46,912 nt of DNA from Candidatus Pelagibacter sp. (GTDB lineage Bacteria > Pseudomonadota > Alphaproteobacteria > Pelagibacterales > Pelagibacteraceae). Location: contig JAOJEG010000005.1 in the NCBI GenBank assembly GCA_028226535.1, forward strand, positions 1-46,912. Reading direction: 5' to 3'. The position numbers were made by a program, and so were the translations under genes. Positions 1 through 9,294 of the stretch are shown one piece after another. The notes under the pieces are model-generated. The model was not told the origin of the DNA. It searched no databases and saw only the letters and a program-made list of their open reading frames with translations. Position 1 is the first letter of the stretch; each line of letters starts with the position of its first letter.

Positions 1-444
1 TAATACATAGTTTGAAATGATATGAATATCATAAAACAATTCAGCTAATTCAAAATTATCTTGAATTTTAATTTTTTTAAAAATGATTGTCAGAGTTTCA
101 CCATTAAATAATTTTTTCAAAATCCCAGATATTGTGATTGATAGAATTGTCACATATAGCATTACATGATTTAGCTTTGCTAAAAATTTTTGACCTTTAA
201 AAACACTTGGTTCTAATTCTGGTGTTGGGTTAAAAATTTTATAGAGTAATCTTAAAATTACTAAGTAAAATATAGATAAACCCATTGTTACATGAATATC
301 TTCTACAGTTAGTCTTTCAGGTCCAAAATCTAAATCTACCAAATAAAATCCAAGTGGAATTTGTATAAAAAGTAATATTGCACTTGTCCAATGCAACAAT
401 TTTGAAATTAGACCATACTCTGTTAAAGTATTCTTAACGTGCAT
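1..444 (-). CDS. Cytochrome b561 family protein, N-terminal part (cut by window edge)
   Basis: The minus strand reads open from ATG at 444 to the window edge, giving 148 residues without a stop. The protein looks like a diheme cytochrome b561: an early His in LLHWTSA, a second in DIHVTMG, a third in KLNHVMLY and a fourth in YDIHIISNYVL, each in or next to a hydrophobic helix, which is the usual heme b ligand pattern of this four-helix family. It would sit in the inner membrane and pass electrons between quinol and a periplasmic carrier. The C-terminal end lies outside the window. Its start overlaps the start of the divergent cytochrome c'-like gene, a natural partner. Family assignment is firm; the electron partner is inference. 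Confidence 0.85.
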   Translation of the reverse strand, partial: MHVKNTLTEYGLISKLLHWTSAILLFIQIPLGFYLVDLDFGPERLTVEDIHVTMGLSIFYLVILRLLYKIFNPTPELEPSVFKGQKFLAKLNHVMLYVTILSITISGILKKLFNGETLTIIFKKIKIQDNFELAELFYDIHIISNYVL

Positions 445-906
445 AATTTAGTTAAACATATTGTAAAGAATATTGGTATTAGTTTGTTTTTAATGATTTC
501 AGTACTTATTACCAGCCAAGCACACTCCGAACAATCAGCTGAGGATATAATTAAAAACAGAAAAGCTTTGTTTAGTAAAAATTATAATACAGCCAAAAAA
601 GTTCAATCTCTCTCATCTAGTGGTGATTTTGATGCTGCCAAGAAATTAATGCTACAAATGAGCGACAATTATAAAACTTTATTAAAAATGTTTCCTGACA
701 ATACTAAAGAGGGGTTTAAAACAGAAGTTACTCCTTTGGTGTGGGAAGAAAAAGATAAATTTAATTCTTTAATGGAAAAATCTTCTAACGATATGATTGA
801 ATTGGCATCAATCATTGAAGAAACAGATAATGTTAGAGGTGTAATAGGGCAATTAATGTGGGGTAATTGTAAAGCCTGCCATTCAAAATATAGGGTAGAA
901 CATTAA
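439..906 (+). CDS. Cytochrome c'/c556-like periplasmic heme protein
   Basis: The product is 155 residues with an N-terminal hydrophobic signal peptide (about residues 8-29, ending ITSQAHS). A single heme-binding motif CKACH sits at residues 144-148, eleven residues from the C-terminus. A C-terminal CxxCH in a small, mostly helical protein is the hallmark of the cytochrome c' / c556 family. It probably carries electrons or binds small gases in the periplasm. The start is GTG at 439; the first in-frame ATG (493) would remove most of the signal peptide, so GTG is preferred. This start lies inside the first codons of the divergent cytochrome b561 gene, which suggests the two heme proteins are expressed or work together. 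The start choice is the least certain part. Confidence 0.8.
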   Translation: MHNLVKHIVKNIGISLFLMISVLITSQAHSEQSAEDIIKNRKALFSKNYNTAKKVQSLSSSGDFDAAKKLMLQMSDNYKTLLKMFPDNTKEGFKTEVTPLVWEEKDKFNSLMEKSSNDMIELASIIEETDNVRGVIGQLMWGNCKACHSKYRVEH

Positions 907-936
907 TCTATAATCAGTCCATTTTTTTGTAATTTA

Positions 937-1461
937 ATGATCCCTATAAAAATTAAAGAACACTTAGATAATTATATTCATCAAGAAGTCTATGTGCAAA
1001 TAGCAGTAATAAAAGGTAAAGAAAAAGTATCTACTAAAGATGCGATTAATAGTTACTTTAACTCAAATCATTTTAGAGATTTATCTGAAGGAAGACCTTA
1101 TGATCATTTTATCGATGAATTAAATGATAAGTGTTTAATTAAATTAATTAATTCACCCATGAAAGATAAACAAACTGATGATGAAGTAATTAAAGAACTT
1201 CAAAAAAAACTTAAAGAATTAAGCAATGAAGAGCTAGAAAATACATTTTGGGAAATAGAAACTGGAGAGTTTGTAAACAATAAACAGATCAAAGAACTTG
1301 AACAAGAAAGAGATAAAATGATTGAAAGTTTGGATCTCAAAAATAAAGATAACATTTACAAGGTTATAATGAATTTTTGTAAAAAATACGAAGAATTATG
1401 TATTGTTAAATATCCTGACGCACCACTTCCATTGGAGATATTAAAATCTACTGGTTCCTAA
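937..1461 (+). CDS. Unknown charged protein with coiled-coil segment
   Basis: I do not recognise this 174-residue protein. It has no signal peptide or membrane segment. Residues 60-130 are very rich in Glu and Lys (for example EELQKKLKELSNEELEN and KELEQERDKM) and would form helices or a coiled coil. The N-terminal half contains an IAVIKGKEKVS stretch followed by DAINSYF. ATG at 937 lies 30 bases after the cytochrome gene on the same strand, so they may share a transcript. Its last 14 bases overlap the 3' end of the convergent ABC permease gene. Codon use matches its neighbours, which supports a real native gene. No function can be assigned. Confidence 0.6.
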   Translation: MIPIKIKEHLDNYIHQEVYVQIAVIKGKEKVSTKDAINSYFNSNHFRDLSEGRPYDHFIDELNDKCLIKLINSPMKDKQTDDEVIKELQKKLKELSNEELENTFWEIETGEFVNNKQIKELEQERDKMIESLDLKNKDNIYKVIMNFCKKYEELCIVKYPDAPLPLEILKSTGS

Positions 1462-3985
1462 TTAATGGATAAACCTTTGGACTTAAGTATTTTAAATTTG
1501 TAATCATTATTAAAGCTAAGGTAACTAAACCAATACTCAATCCTAAATTGAATAAGACTTTAAAATCAAAAGCCCAAACTAATTCAAAAATATTTTCCAT
1601 TATAAATTTAGAAGCAATAACTGCAAAAAAGATTGCAATTAATACGACAGATTTAAATATTATTATAAATTCTATTAGCGAGGATAAAATCACCTCTTTT
1701 TTTGAAAATCCTAAAATTTTAAAAATTAAATTTTGATACTCTTTTACTTTTCCTTGAACCATAATAGCGCTAGAAATTACAATTAATCCAATGATTATAG
1801 TGACTGCCGAGATAAGGGTTACTGCAATAAATACCTTATTTAAAACATCGGTTACTTTATTTAAATAATCTGCAATCTTAATCATGGATAAGCTTGGAAG
1901 CACTTCAAGCATTGAAGTTTCATCAAACTTTTCGATTGTTTCAAATTTAGCAGTTGCTAAATATTCATGAGGAATGTTATTTGCAAATTGAGGATTAAAT
2001 AACATTGCAAAGTTAATACTAAGATCACGGTAATCAACAGCTCTAAAATTAACTATTTCTCCTTCAATTTCTCTTCCATATATATTAAGAGTAAATACAT
2101 CACCTAATTTAATATTTAAATTTTTTGCAACTTCTGCATCTAAAGAAATTTGAAGTTGATCAGGTTTATTAAGATCCCACCATTTACCTTCAGTTAATGG
2201 ATTATCTTCTGGAACCTCATCGGTCCATGAAGATCTTCTGTCACTTTCAATTACCCAGAAGCTATCATTATCCGGTTTAATATAAGTATTTGGATTAATC
2301 CCGTTAATTTTAATAATTCCAGATGATACCATTGGCACTACTTCAATTTTAGCATTTTCATCCATATTCAATATATTTTTTTCAAATATTTCTTTTTCTC
2401 CTTTTTGAATCCCAACAAAAAAATAGTCTGGAGCAATATCAGGTATTGATTTTGCTATTTCTCTTTGAAAATTAGTTCCAACTAACGCTAGAGTTAACAA
2501 TAAAGTAACCCCAAGTCCTAAAGACATAATTGTAATTGGCGTTATGCTTTTTGTTTGCGTTATGTTTTTTATAGATACTTTTAAAGATATATTGGAAGTA
2601 GATTTAAATTTTTTTAAAAAATAAATAATTACTTTTGAAAGTAGAAAAAATACAATCAAACAAATGAAAAAAGCTACAAAATACCCAAAACTATAGATAG
2701 GTCTCTCGGATCCAAAACTAAATAATAATACCAAAATAGACAATAAGATTAGACTTAAAGCCGTAGATTTTTTTGAATAATAAAACTCTAAATTTTGAAA
2801 AACATTTCTAAATAAATTTGAGGCTTTGACTTGATCGATTGAACTTATGGTTGGAATTGAAAAAATAACCAAAACTAATAATCCAACTAAAAATATTTTA
2901 ATAAAGTTTAGAATTGAAAACACTGGAGTAACATTAAGCCCTAATCCATCTGATAAATATTGATCTACAATAGGAACTATTAGAAAACTTGAGCCATAAG
3001 CAAAAGTGGTAATTACTAAAAGTAAGATAAATAATTGAAGATAATAAAGTGTTTTGATGTTTCCTGAATAAAATCCAACTGCTTTTCTAATTGCAATGGA
3101 CATATTATTTTGATTGATGAATGAAAGAAGAGTGTTTGCTATTCCAATTCCAGCAATTAGCATCGCACTAATAGAAACTAATGATAAGAACTGTGAAAAA
3201 TTATTAATAATTCTCTTTAAACCACTTGCTGAATTTTCAGGATATCTAATTGTAACTTTTTGATCATCTTTAAATATATCTTTAATTCTTTGTTCTATTT
3301 TATTTGCATCATCACTTTCATTGAATTTTACTTTGTATTCATAATTTAAAAAACTACCAATTCCATTTAGTTTTAAAATTTCTAATGTTTGGTCACCTGC
3401 AAGTGCCCAATCACCAAACGCTACAAATCCACTGACATCAGGAACAGATTTTACAATTCCAATAATTGTAAATAATTGATCTTGAACTTTAATTTTTTCA
3501 TTAATTTTTAGATTTAAATTTTTAGATAAACTTTCATTAATTAACAATGTATTAGGTTCATTGTGCATTCTATCAAATGCACCTACTGGCTCATAATTAA
3601 CCGAACCATACAATGGATATTTAGTATCAACTGTTTTTATTCTGGTGAAAAGAGATTTATTTTTTTCTCTATCAATGGTTGAGACCATTGTACTGAACTC
3701 AATCATTTGAGAAATGGTTGTAAATTTTTTTACTTGGTTGACTAATTCAAGATTTCCTACATTACGATTATAGTCAATCTCAAGATCTCCTCCTAATAGA
3801 GATTTAGCATTATCATTAAGTTCTTTTTTTAAACTATCTTCAATTGTGAAGATTGCACTTAAAATAAAAAGACTAATAAAAAGAGTTATGATGATACTTG
3901 ATAACTTCTTATAATTTCTGCTTAAATCTTTAAAAGCATACTTAATAATTAGATTAAATTCAGATGGATTATTTAATTTTTCCAT
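1448..3985 (-). CDS. ABC transporter permease with two FtsX domains (YbbP-like)
   Basis: The product is 845 residues with the FtsX/MacB permease architecture duplicated: an N-terminal membrane helix (about 29-49), a large periplasmic domain, three helices at about 270-375, further helices at 405-455, a second FtsX unit starting near 480, a second periplasmic domain, and three C-terminal helices. This matches the YbbP type of permease that pairs with YbbA and is found beside tesA in many proteobacteria. The complex is thought to move lipophilic or envelope substrates, but no substrate is established. The start overlaps the 3' end of the ATPase gene by 17 bases, so the two are translationally coupled. 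The 3' end overlaps the convergent unknown gene by 14 bases. Confidence 0.88.
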   Translation of the reverse strand: MEKLNNPSEFNLIIKYAFKDLSRNYKKLSSIIITLFISLFILSAIFTIEDSLKKELNDNAKSLLGGDLEIDYNRNVGNLELVNQVKKFTTISQMIEFSTMVSTIDREKNKSLFTRIKTVDTKYPLYGSVNYEPVGAFDRMHNEPNTLLINESLSKNLNLKINEKIKVQDQLFTIIGIVKSVPDVSGFVAFGDWALAGDQTLEILKLNGIGSFLNYEYKVKFNESDDANKIEQRIKDIFKDDQKVTIRYPENSASGLKRIINNFSQFLSLVSISAMLIAGIGIANTLLSFINQNNMSIAIRKAVGFYSGNIKTLYYLQLFILLLVITTFAYGSSFLIVPIVDQYLSDGLGLNVTPVFSILNFIKIFLVGLLVLVIFSIPTISSIDQVKASNLFRNVFQNLEFYYSKKSTALSLILLSILVLLFSFGSERPIYSFGYFVAFFICLIVFFLLSKVIIYFLKKFKSTSNISLKVSIKNITQTKSITPITIMSLGLGVTLLLTLALVGTNFQREIAKSIPDIAPDYFFVGIQKGEKEIFEKNILNMDENAKIEVVPMVSSGIIKINGINPNTYIKPDNDSFWVIESDRRSSWTDEVPEDNPLTEGKWWDLNKPDQLQISLDAEVAKNLNIKLGDVFTLNIYGREIEGEIVNFRAVDYRDLSINFAMLFNPQFANNIPHEYLATAKFETIEKFDETSMLEVLPSLSMIKIADYLNKVTDVLNKVFIAVTLISAVTIIIGLIVISSAIMVQGKVKEYQNLIFKILGFSKKEVILSSLIEFIIIFKSVVLIAIFFAVIASKFIMENIFELVWAFDFKVLFNLGLSIGLVTLALIMITNLKYLSPKVYPLIRNQ

Positions 3986-4634
3986 CTTTAATTTTAATTT
4001 TTCGTTTTGCTTTATTAGCTAGTTTTGGATCATGAGTTACCATAATCAGTGAGGATCCTTCTTCTTTTACATATTTAAATAATATATCAGAAATCATCAT
4101 AGAATTTTCAGTATCTAAATTTCCAGTAGGTTCATCTGCTAAGATCAACTCAGGCTTCATTGCAATCGCTCGTGCTATTGCAACTCTTTGTTGTTCTCCC
4201 CCTGATAGTTGACTTGGAAGATTGTTAAATCGATGACTTAATCCAAACCGATCTAACAATTGTTTAGCTTCTTTTTCAGGATTTTTGAATTTATTTAATT
4301 CAAGCGTTAATGCTACATTTTCAACTGCTGTATAATTTGGAATTAAATAAAATGATTGAAATATAATACCAATATTTTTTCTTCTGATTTTAGATACTTC
4401 ATCTTCGCTTAACTTTGTAATTTCATGATTTTGAAAAAAAATTTTTCCTGAGTTAGCTTTTTCTAAACCTCCAATTAACATTATAAGACTAGTTTTTCCC
4501 GATCCACTTTCTCCGACAATAGAAATTGTTTCTTTTTTTTTGGTAGTTAAGTTAATATCTTTTAAAACTCTGATATTATCTTTGCCAGTTTGGTATTTAA
4601 GATTTACTTTATTTAATTTAAGAAGAATGCTCAT
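3969..4634 (-). CDS. ABC transporter ATP-binding protein (YbbA-like)
   Basis: A 221-residue ABC ATPase that energises the FtsX-type permease encoded next. Walker A is GESGSGKTS at residues 41-49, the signature is [14 protein letters not shown], and Walker B is [12 protein letters not shown], followed by the H-loop in MVTHD. The TGNLD ending is typical of the LolD/MacB/YbbA group. A longer open frame reaches 4682, but the family's usual N-terminus begins near [14 protein letters not shown], so I chose ATG at 4634. That ATG overlaps the ATG of the divergent tesA gene in a shared catg, leaving no intergenic DNA. Function as an exporter ATPase is firm; substrate unknown. Confidence 0.92.
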   Translation of the reverse strand: MSILLKLNKVNLKYQTGKDNIRVLKDINLTTKKKETISIVGESGSGKTSLIMLIGGLEKANSGKIFFQNHEITKLSEDEVSKIRRKNIGIIFQSFYLIPNYTAVENVALTLELNKFKNPEKEAKQLLDRFGLSHRFNNLPSQLSGGEQQRVAIARAIAMKPELILADEPTGNLDTENSMMISDILFKYVKEEGSSLIMVTHDPKLANKAKRKIKIKDGKIK

Positions 4635-5241
4635 GAATAAAAGTTTTATTATTAAAATAATTGTACTCTGTCTAGTCACCATAAAGGTAAGCGCAATAGA
4701 GAAAGTGATATTATTTGGAGATAGTTTGATGGCAGGCTATGGATTATCTAAAGAACAACATTTATCAGTAGTTTTACAAAAAAGTTTAGAGTTAGAAGGG
4801 CATAATATTAAAATAATCAATGGCAGTGTTTCAGGTAGCACTTCAGCTGGAGGGTTAAATATAGCAGAATGGACTTTGTCAGAAAGTAATATCGATCTTA
4901 TGATTTTATGTCTAGGAGCTAACGATATGTTGAGAGGCATTAATCCTAAGGAGACAAAAAATAATTTAGAAGAAATTATTAAAATTGCAAAAAGCAAAAA
5001 TATTAAAATTATTATTGCTGGAATGATTGCACCAACTTCATATGGTTTTGAATATAAGAAATCTTTTGATCAGATTTATGCTGATTTATCCAAAGAATAT
5101 GAGTTACAATTAATTCCATTTCTACTTGAAGGTGTAGCTCAAAAACCCGAATTTAATTTAAGTGATGGCATGCATCCAAATGACCAAGGCACTATTATTA
5201 TTGGTAGCACTCTAAAAAAAGCTATCTTAAAAAATCTATAA
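4633..5241 (+). CDS. tesA: GDSL-type lysophospholipase/thioesterase I
   Basis: An SGNH hydrolase of about 202 residues that cleaves acyl thioesters and lysophospholipids in the periplasm. A signal peptide covers residues 1-21 ([14 protein letters not shown]...KVSA). The catalytic blocks are all visible: FGDSL with Ser31, the Gly block in SVSGSTSAGG, the Asn block LGANDM, and the Asp-x-x-His block DGMHPN. The open frame extends to 4540, but that N-terminus lacks a signal and would run through the divergent ATPase gene; ATG at 4633 (or 4627) puts the signal peptide at the start. Divergence from ybbA-ybbP homologues is the classic tesA arrangement and supports the name. Confidence 0.9.
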   Translation: MNKSFIIKIIVLCLVTIKVSAIEKVILFGDSLMAGYGLSKEQHLSVVLQKSLELEGHNIKIINGSVSGSTSAGGLNIAEWTLSESNIDLMILCLGANDMLRGINPKETKNNLEEIIKIAKSKNIKIIIAGMIAPTSYGFEYKKSFDQIYADLSKEYELQLIPFLLEGVAQKPEFNLSDGMHPNDQGTIIIGSTLKKAILKNL

Positions 5242-5274
5242 AGACTTAGTATTACTTTTTTGTTATCGTTTTTT

Positions 5275-5820
5275 ATGAAAAAGATTCTATTTATTATTAT
5301 ATTATTTTTTTTAACCACAAATCTTAGTGCAAATGATAGAGATATTGAGTTAGATAAATTATTTTTAGAATTAAAAAAAAATATCCCATCTTTATCATCG
5401 GGGATTGCTCAGCAAATTTGGACGTTATGGAGCACACATCCTACAGATCAAAAATTGACATCTATCTTGGATGAAGGTTCAAGATTGGTTCAAGACCAAC
5501 AGTTAAATAGAGCTATTGATGTTTTTACAGAAGCAATTGAATTGGATCCTACATGGGCTGAGGCTTGGAATAAAAGGGCAACTGTATTTTATATGATTGG
5601 AGAATTTCAAAAATCCCAAGATGATATAGATAAAGTATTAGAATTAGAAAAAAGACACTTTGGTGCTTTAGCGGGTCAGGGTATGGTTAATATAAAGTTA
5701 AAGAATTACGATAAAGCAAAGAGAAGTTATCAAAAAGCTCAAGAAATTTACCCTGCAATGAAATCATCCAAGGTAATGATTGAACAAATTGAAGAGTTAA
5801 TTAAAAGACAATCAATTTAA
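5275..5820 (+). CDS. Secreted tetratricopeptide repeat protein
   Basis: A 181-residue protein with a clear signal peptide (MKKILFIIILFFLTTNLSA, mature start near NDRD). Two to three TPR units follow: residues from about NRAIDVFTEAIELDPTWAEAWNKRA, then GEFQKSQDDIDKVLELEKR, then KNYDKAKRSYQKAQEIYP. TPR proteins mediate protein-protein contacts; this one would work in the periplasm. An in-frame TTG at 5260 precedes the ATG at 5275, but the signal peptide begins naturally at the ATG. It lies 33 bases after tesA and 26 bases before the SulP gene, suggesting a tesA-TPR-sulP transcript. Binding partner unknown. Confidence 0.85.
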   Translation: MKKILFIIILFFLTTNLSANDRDIELDKLFLELKKNIPSLSSGIAQQIWTLWSTHPTDQKLTSILDEGSRLVQDQQLNRAIDVFTEAIELDPTWAEAWNKRATVFYMIGEFQKSQDDIDKVLELEKRHFGALAGQGMVNIKLKNYDKAKRSYQKAQEIYPAMKSSKVMIEQIEELIKRQSI

Positions 5821-5846
5821 TTAAATAATTTAAGAATAATCATTAG

Positions 5847-7472
5847 ATGAAAAAAACTACACCTCCGTCTAAGGCAATGTTGACCCTTGCAAGATCTCTA
5901 AGTTTTAATACTCAGAATTATATTCCAAAAGGTGGAGTGTCTTTTTCTTTATTTAAGGTAGAAATTTTATCAGGATTAACAGTCGCGCTTGCTTTAGTTC
6001 CAGAAGCTATCGCTTTTGCATTTGTTGCAGGCGTTGCTCCTTTGTCTGGTTTGTATGCAGCTTTTATCGTTGGATTAATTACTGCTATATTTGGTGGAAG
6101 ACCTGGAATGATATCGGGCGCTACAGGGGCACTTGCTGTAGTGATGGTTTCATTAGTAACAGAACATGGTGCAGAATATTTATTTGCAACTGTTGTTTTA
6201 ATGGGAATTTTACAATTGTTAGCAGGTGTTTTTAAACTTGGAAAATTTATAAGGATGGTACCTGAACCTGTGATGCTAGGTTTTGTTAATGGTCTTGCAA
6301 TCGTGATAGGGATTTCTCAATTAAGTCAGTTTAAAACTATAAATGATCTTGGACAATCTGTTTGGATTTCAGGAGACATATTACTTTATTCTATACTATT
6401 TGTACTACTAACCATGTTTGTTATTTGGTTTTTACCTAAAATTACAAAGGTAGTTCCATCGACTTTAGTTGCAATACTTTTAACAACTGTATTAGTTCTT
6501 GCTCTTAAAATTGATATTCCAAGTGTTGGTGATTTAGCAAGCGTTAAAGGAGGTTTGCCTAATTTTTCAATTCCAAATGTTCCTTTAAATTTTGAAACCT
6601 TAAAGATTATTTTTCCCTATGCATTTATCTTAGCATCTATTGGATTAATAGAGAGTTTGTTAACTTTAAACTTAGTAGGAGAGATTACTAATAAAAGAGG
6701 TGGCGCTAGCCAAGAATGTTTAGCTCAGGGATTTGCAAACTCAGTTACTGGTTTTTTTGGTGGAATGGGTGGTTGTGCAATGATCGGTCAATCAATGATC
6801 AATGTAAGATCGGGTGGTAGAACTCGTATTGCCGGAATTGCTGCTGCAGTATTTTTATTAATTTTTATTTTATATACATCAAATTACATAGAGATGATCC
6901 CTATTGCAGCTTTAGTAGGAGTAATGTTTATGGTGGTGATTGGAACTTTTGCATGGAATTCAATTAAGTTTTTAATGATGGTTCCAAAAAGTGATGCATT
7001 AGTTACAGTACTTGTAACAGTTGTAACAGTTTTAGAAGATTTAGCAGTTGCAGTGATTGTAGGGGTTATTGTTTCTGCATTGGTTTATGCATGGAAAACA
7101 GCCTCAAGAATTAGAGCTATTGAGAGACCTTCAAAAACAGATAAGGGTGCTAAAGTTTATGAAATTGAAGGACCTTTGTTTTTTAGTTCAGCGAATAGTT
7201 TTTTAGAATTATTTAATCCTGAACAAGATCCAAATTTAGTGATTATTGATTTTGCAAAATCTAGAGTAATTGATCAGTCTGCATTAAAAGCAATTGAAGA
7301 TGTTGCTCATAAATATAATAGTTTTGGTAAAAAAATTAAATTAAGACACTTAACTAAAGATTGTCATAAACTTTTAAGTAAAACAGGTCAGTTGGTAGTT
7401 GATAGTGACAACGATCCTGATTACAGTTTAGCTGTTGATTATGGGGTTAAATTAAAAATATTTGGTAAATAA
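5847..7472 (+). CDS. SulP family anion transporter with C-terminal STAS domain
   Basis: The product is 541 residues. About 12 hydrophobic segments cover residues 30-420, including the family motif region GLTVALALVPEAIAFAFVAG near the first helices, GLYAAFIVGLITAIFGGRPG and ATGALAVVM. A cytoplasmic STAS domain follows (about 435-535, containing VIDQSALKAIEDVAHKY). SulP proteins import sulfate, bicarbonate or dicarboxylates at the inner membrane. The presence of sulfite/sulfonate enzymes 25 kb away makes sulfate one possibility, but sequence alone does not fix the anion. It sits 26 bases after the TPR gene and 15 bases before the flavoprotein gene, on the same strand. Confidence 0.92.
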   Translation: MKKTTPPSKAMLTLARSLSFNTQNYIPKGGVSFSLFKVEILSGLTVALALVPEAIAFAFVAGVAPLSGLYAAFIVGLITAIFGGRPGMISGATGALAVVMVSLVTEHGAEYLFATVVLMGILQLLAGVFKLGKFIRMVPEPVMLGFVNGLAIVIGISQLSQFKTINDLGQSVWISGDILLYSILFVLLTMFVIWFLPKITKVVPSTLVAILLTTVLVLALKIDIPSVGDLASVKGGLPNFSIPNVPLNFETLKIIFPYAFILASIGLIESLLTLNLVGEITNKRGGASQECLAQGFANSVTGFFGGMGGCAMIGQSMINVRSGGRTRIAGIAAAVFLLIFILYTSNYIEMIPIAALVGVMFMVVIGTFAWNSIKFLMMVPKSDALVTVLVTVVTVLEDLAVAVIVGVIVSALVYAWKTASRIRAIERPSKTDKGAKVYEIEGPLFFSSANSFLELFNPEQDPNLVIIDFAKSRVIDQSALKAIEDVAHKYNSFGKKIKLRHLTKDCHKLLSKTGQLVVDSDNDPDYSLAVDYGVKLKIFGK

Positions 7473-7487
7473 AACTCACTACTAATA

Positions 7488-8669
7488 ATGAGTATTCAAT
7501 ACGATGTAATTATAGTTGGAGCAGGGGCTGCAGGCATGATGAGTGCGATTGAAGCTGGAAAACGTGGCCGTAAAGTTTTGCTCGTTGATCATTATAAAAA
7601 AATTGGTGAAAAGATTAGAATTTCTGGTGGAGGAAGATGTAACTTTACTAATATTAACACTAATCCTAATAAATTTCTTTCACAAAACCCTAAGTTCGTA
7701 AGATCTGCGTTAAGTCAATATACTCAAAATGACTTTATTAATTTGATTAATAAATATGAAATTAAATTTCATGAAAAAAAATTAGGACAATTATTTTGTG
7801 ATCATAGCGCCCAGCAAATCGTTGAGATGTTGCTTAAAGAATGTGAGTTAGCAAACGTTACTATTTTAAAAGAATTTATTATAAAGAATATTGAAAAAGA
7901 TAATGATCAATATTTAGTATCAACTGAAAGTGATCAATATTCTTCAGAGTCGTTGATTGTTGCAACGGGTGGATTATCGGTGCCAAAAATTGGTGCCACT
8001 TCATTTGGTTATGAAATTGCTAAGAAATTTGATCACAGTATAATTGAAACCTTACCTGCATTAGTGCCTTTAACATTTAATGAAAAGATTTTAGAGATTT
8101 GTAAAGAGTTAACAGGACTTTCTGTTGAAGCAATTGTATCTTTTAATAAAGTTTTGTTTCAAGAAGGAATGTTATTTACACACCGTGGTTTAAGTGGTCC
8201 TTCTATATTGCAAATTTCATCTTATTGGAAACAAGGGGATAATATTAAAGTTAATCTCTCACCAAAATTAAATGTTTATCAATTATTAGAGGAAAAAAGA
8301 AAGTTAAATCCAAAATTTGATATTTTAAATATTGTAAATGAAATTTTACCCAAAAGGTTAGCTCAAATAATTTGTAGTGAAAATAATGTCAGTGGAAATA
8401 TTTCAGAATTATCAAACAAAATATTAAAACAAATAAGTGAGAATATAAATTCTTGGTTAATCAATCCAACAGGATCAGAAGGGTATAGAACTGCAGAGGT
8501 GACTTTAGGAGGAGTTGATACTAAAGAATTATCCTCAAAAACAATGATGTCTAATAAACACAATAATTTATTTTTTATTGGAGAAGTTGTTGATGTAACT
8601 GGACATTTAGGTGGGTATAATTTTCAGTGGGCTTGGTCTTCTGGATATGTTGCTGGCCAATATGCCTAA
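7488..8669 (+). CDS. HI0933/YhiN-family FAD-dependent oxidoreductase
   Basis: A 393-residue flavoprotein. The dinucleotide-binding motif VIIVGAGAAGMMSAIEAGKRG lies near residues 8-28. It is followed by the HI0933-type signature RISGGGRCNFTN (45-56), and the C-terminus carries GEVVDVTGHLGGYNFQWAWSSGYVAG, both diagnostic for this family (TIGR00275 group, sometimes called aminoacetone oxidase family). The physiological substrate of the family is unsettled. Length is typical. The gene follows sulP by 15 bases and is probably cotranscribed. Family is certain; role is not. Confidence 0.92.
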   Translation: MSIQYDVIIVGAGAAGMMSAIEAGKRGRKVLLVDHYKKIGEKIRISGGGRCNFTNINTNPNKFLSQNPKFVRSALSQYTQNDFINLINKYEIKFHEKKLGQLFCDHSAQQIVEMLLKECELANVTILKEFIIKNIEKDNDQYLVSTESDQYSSESLIVATGGLSVPKIGATSFGYEIAKKFDHSIIETLPALVPLTFNEKILEICKELTGLSVEAIVSFNKVLFQEGMLFTHRGLSGPSILQISSYWKQGDNIKVNLSPKLNVYQLLEEKRKLNPKFDILNIVNEILPKRLAQIICSENNVSGNISELSNKILKQISENINSWLINPTGSEGYRTAEVTLGGVDTKELSSKTMMSNKHNNLFFIGEVVDVTGHLGGYNFQWAWSSGYVAGQYA

Positions 8670-8712
8670 ACCAGTTGATCGACATTAATAGTTATTTTTG
8701 CTAGTTTTTGAA

Positions 8713-9294
8713 ATGAAAAGTTTTTTTTTCATTATAGTTTTTGCTCTTTCTTTATTTAACGTGAGTTATGCAAATATTGTTATGCAAGATCTAATCGATG
8801 TTTTAGTTGAGACAAATAAGCAAAAAAGTTTAGAAGTCGCTAAAAATTTAAAAGAGATAAATCAAAATGCAAAAACTTATGACTTTGTAATTCGAAAAGC
8901 CAACCTTGATATTGTAGATGCAAAAAATATTGCAAAAGCTCTTAAAAAAATTGACTTAAATAATGGACCAAAACTACATACTATTAGCATGAGTTTTAAT
9001 GATAATTTAAAGGATGAAGGAGTAATTGCAATTCTTAACCAAATTCCAAAAGAAACCTCAGTGATTGCTTTTGTTGAATGTGGTATTACGGATAAAGCAG
9101 GAAAAGCCATTATTAAATGGGCTAAATTAAAAGAGGTTAAAAATTTAAATGGGATTTATATAGAAGGAAATTCATTCTCAAAAGAAATGGAACAAAAATT
9201 TGATCAGCTAAGAGCTGATAATCCTAATTTAACATTGCTTAGTGAATGGGCAAGTGAGAGTTTTAAAGAAATGGTTAAGAAAAGTTATAATTAG
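8713..9294 (+). CDS. Secreted protein with LRR-like repeats, unknown function
   Basis: A 193-residue protein with a signal peptide (MKSFFFIIVFALSLFNVSYA). The middle (about residues 75-160) has a repeating pattern reminiscent of ribonuclease-inhibitor-type leucine-rich repeats: LHTISMSFNDNLKDEGVIAIL, then TSVIAFVECGITDKAGKAII, then LNGIYIEGNSFSKEME, each with a strand, an Asn/Cys turn and a helix. That suggests a small solenoid for binding a partner in the periplasm. An upstream in-frame TTG at 8698 exists, but ATG at 8713 starts the signal peptide. Its TAG stop touches the ATG of the SRAP gene with no spacing, so the two are likely coupled. LRR assignment is inference from the pattern. Confidence 0.6.
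   Translation: MKSFFFIIVFALSLFNVSYANIVMQDLIDVLVETNKQKSLEVAKNLKEINQNAKTYDFVIRKANLDIVDAKNIAKALKKIDLNNGPKLHTISMSFNDNLKDEGVIAILNQIPKETSVIAFVECGITDKAGKAIIKWAKLKEVKNLNGIYIEGNSFSKEMEQKFDQLRADNPNLTLLSEWASESFKEMVKKSYN

Noticed and set aside
4540..4632. Longer N-terminus for TesA
   Set aside because: It would put the signal peptide internally and read through the divergent ATPase gene; ATG 4633 gives a normal signal peptide.
4635..4682. Longer N-terminus for the YbbA-like ATPase
   Set aside because: The extra 16 residues are hydrophobic and not part of the ABC ATPase family; they are the antisense of the TesA signal peptide.
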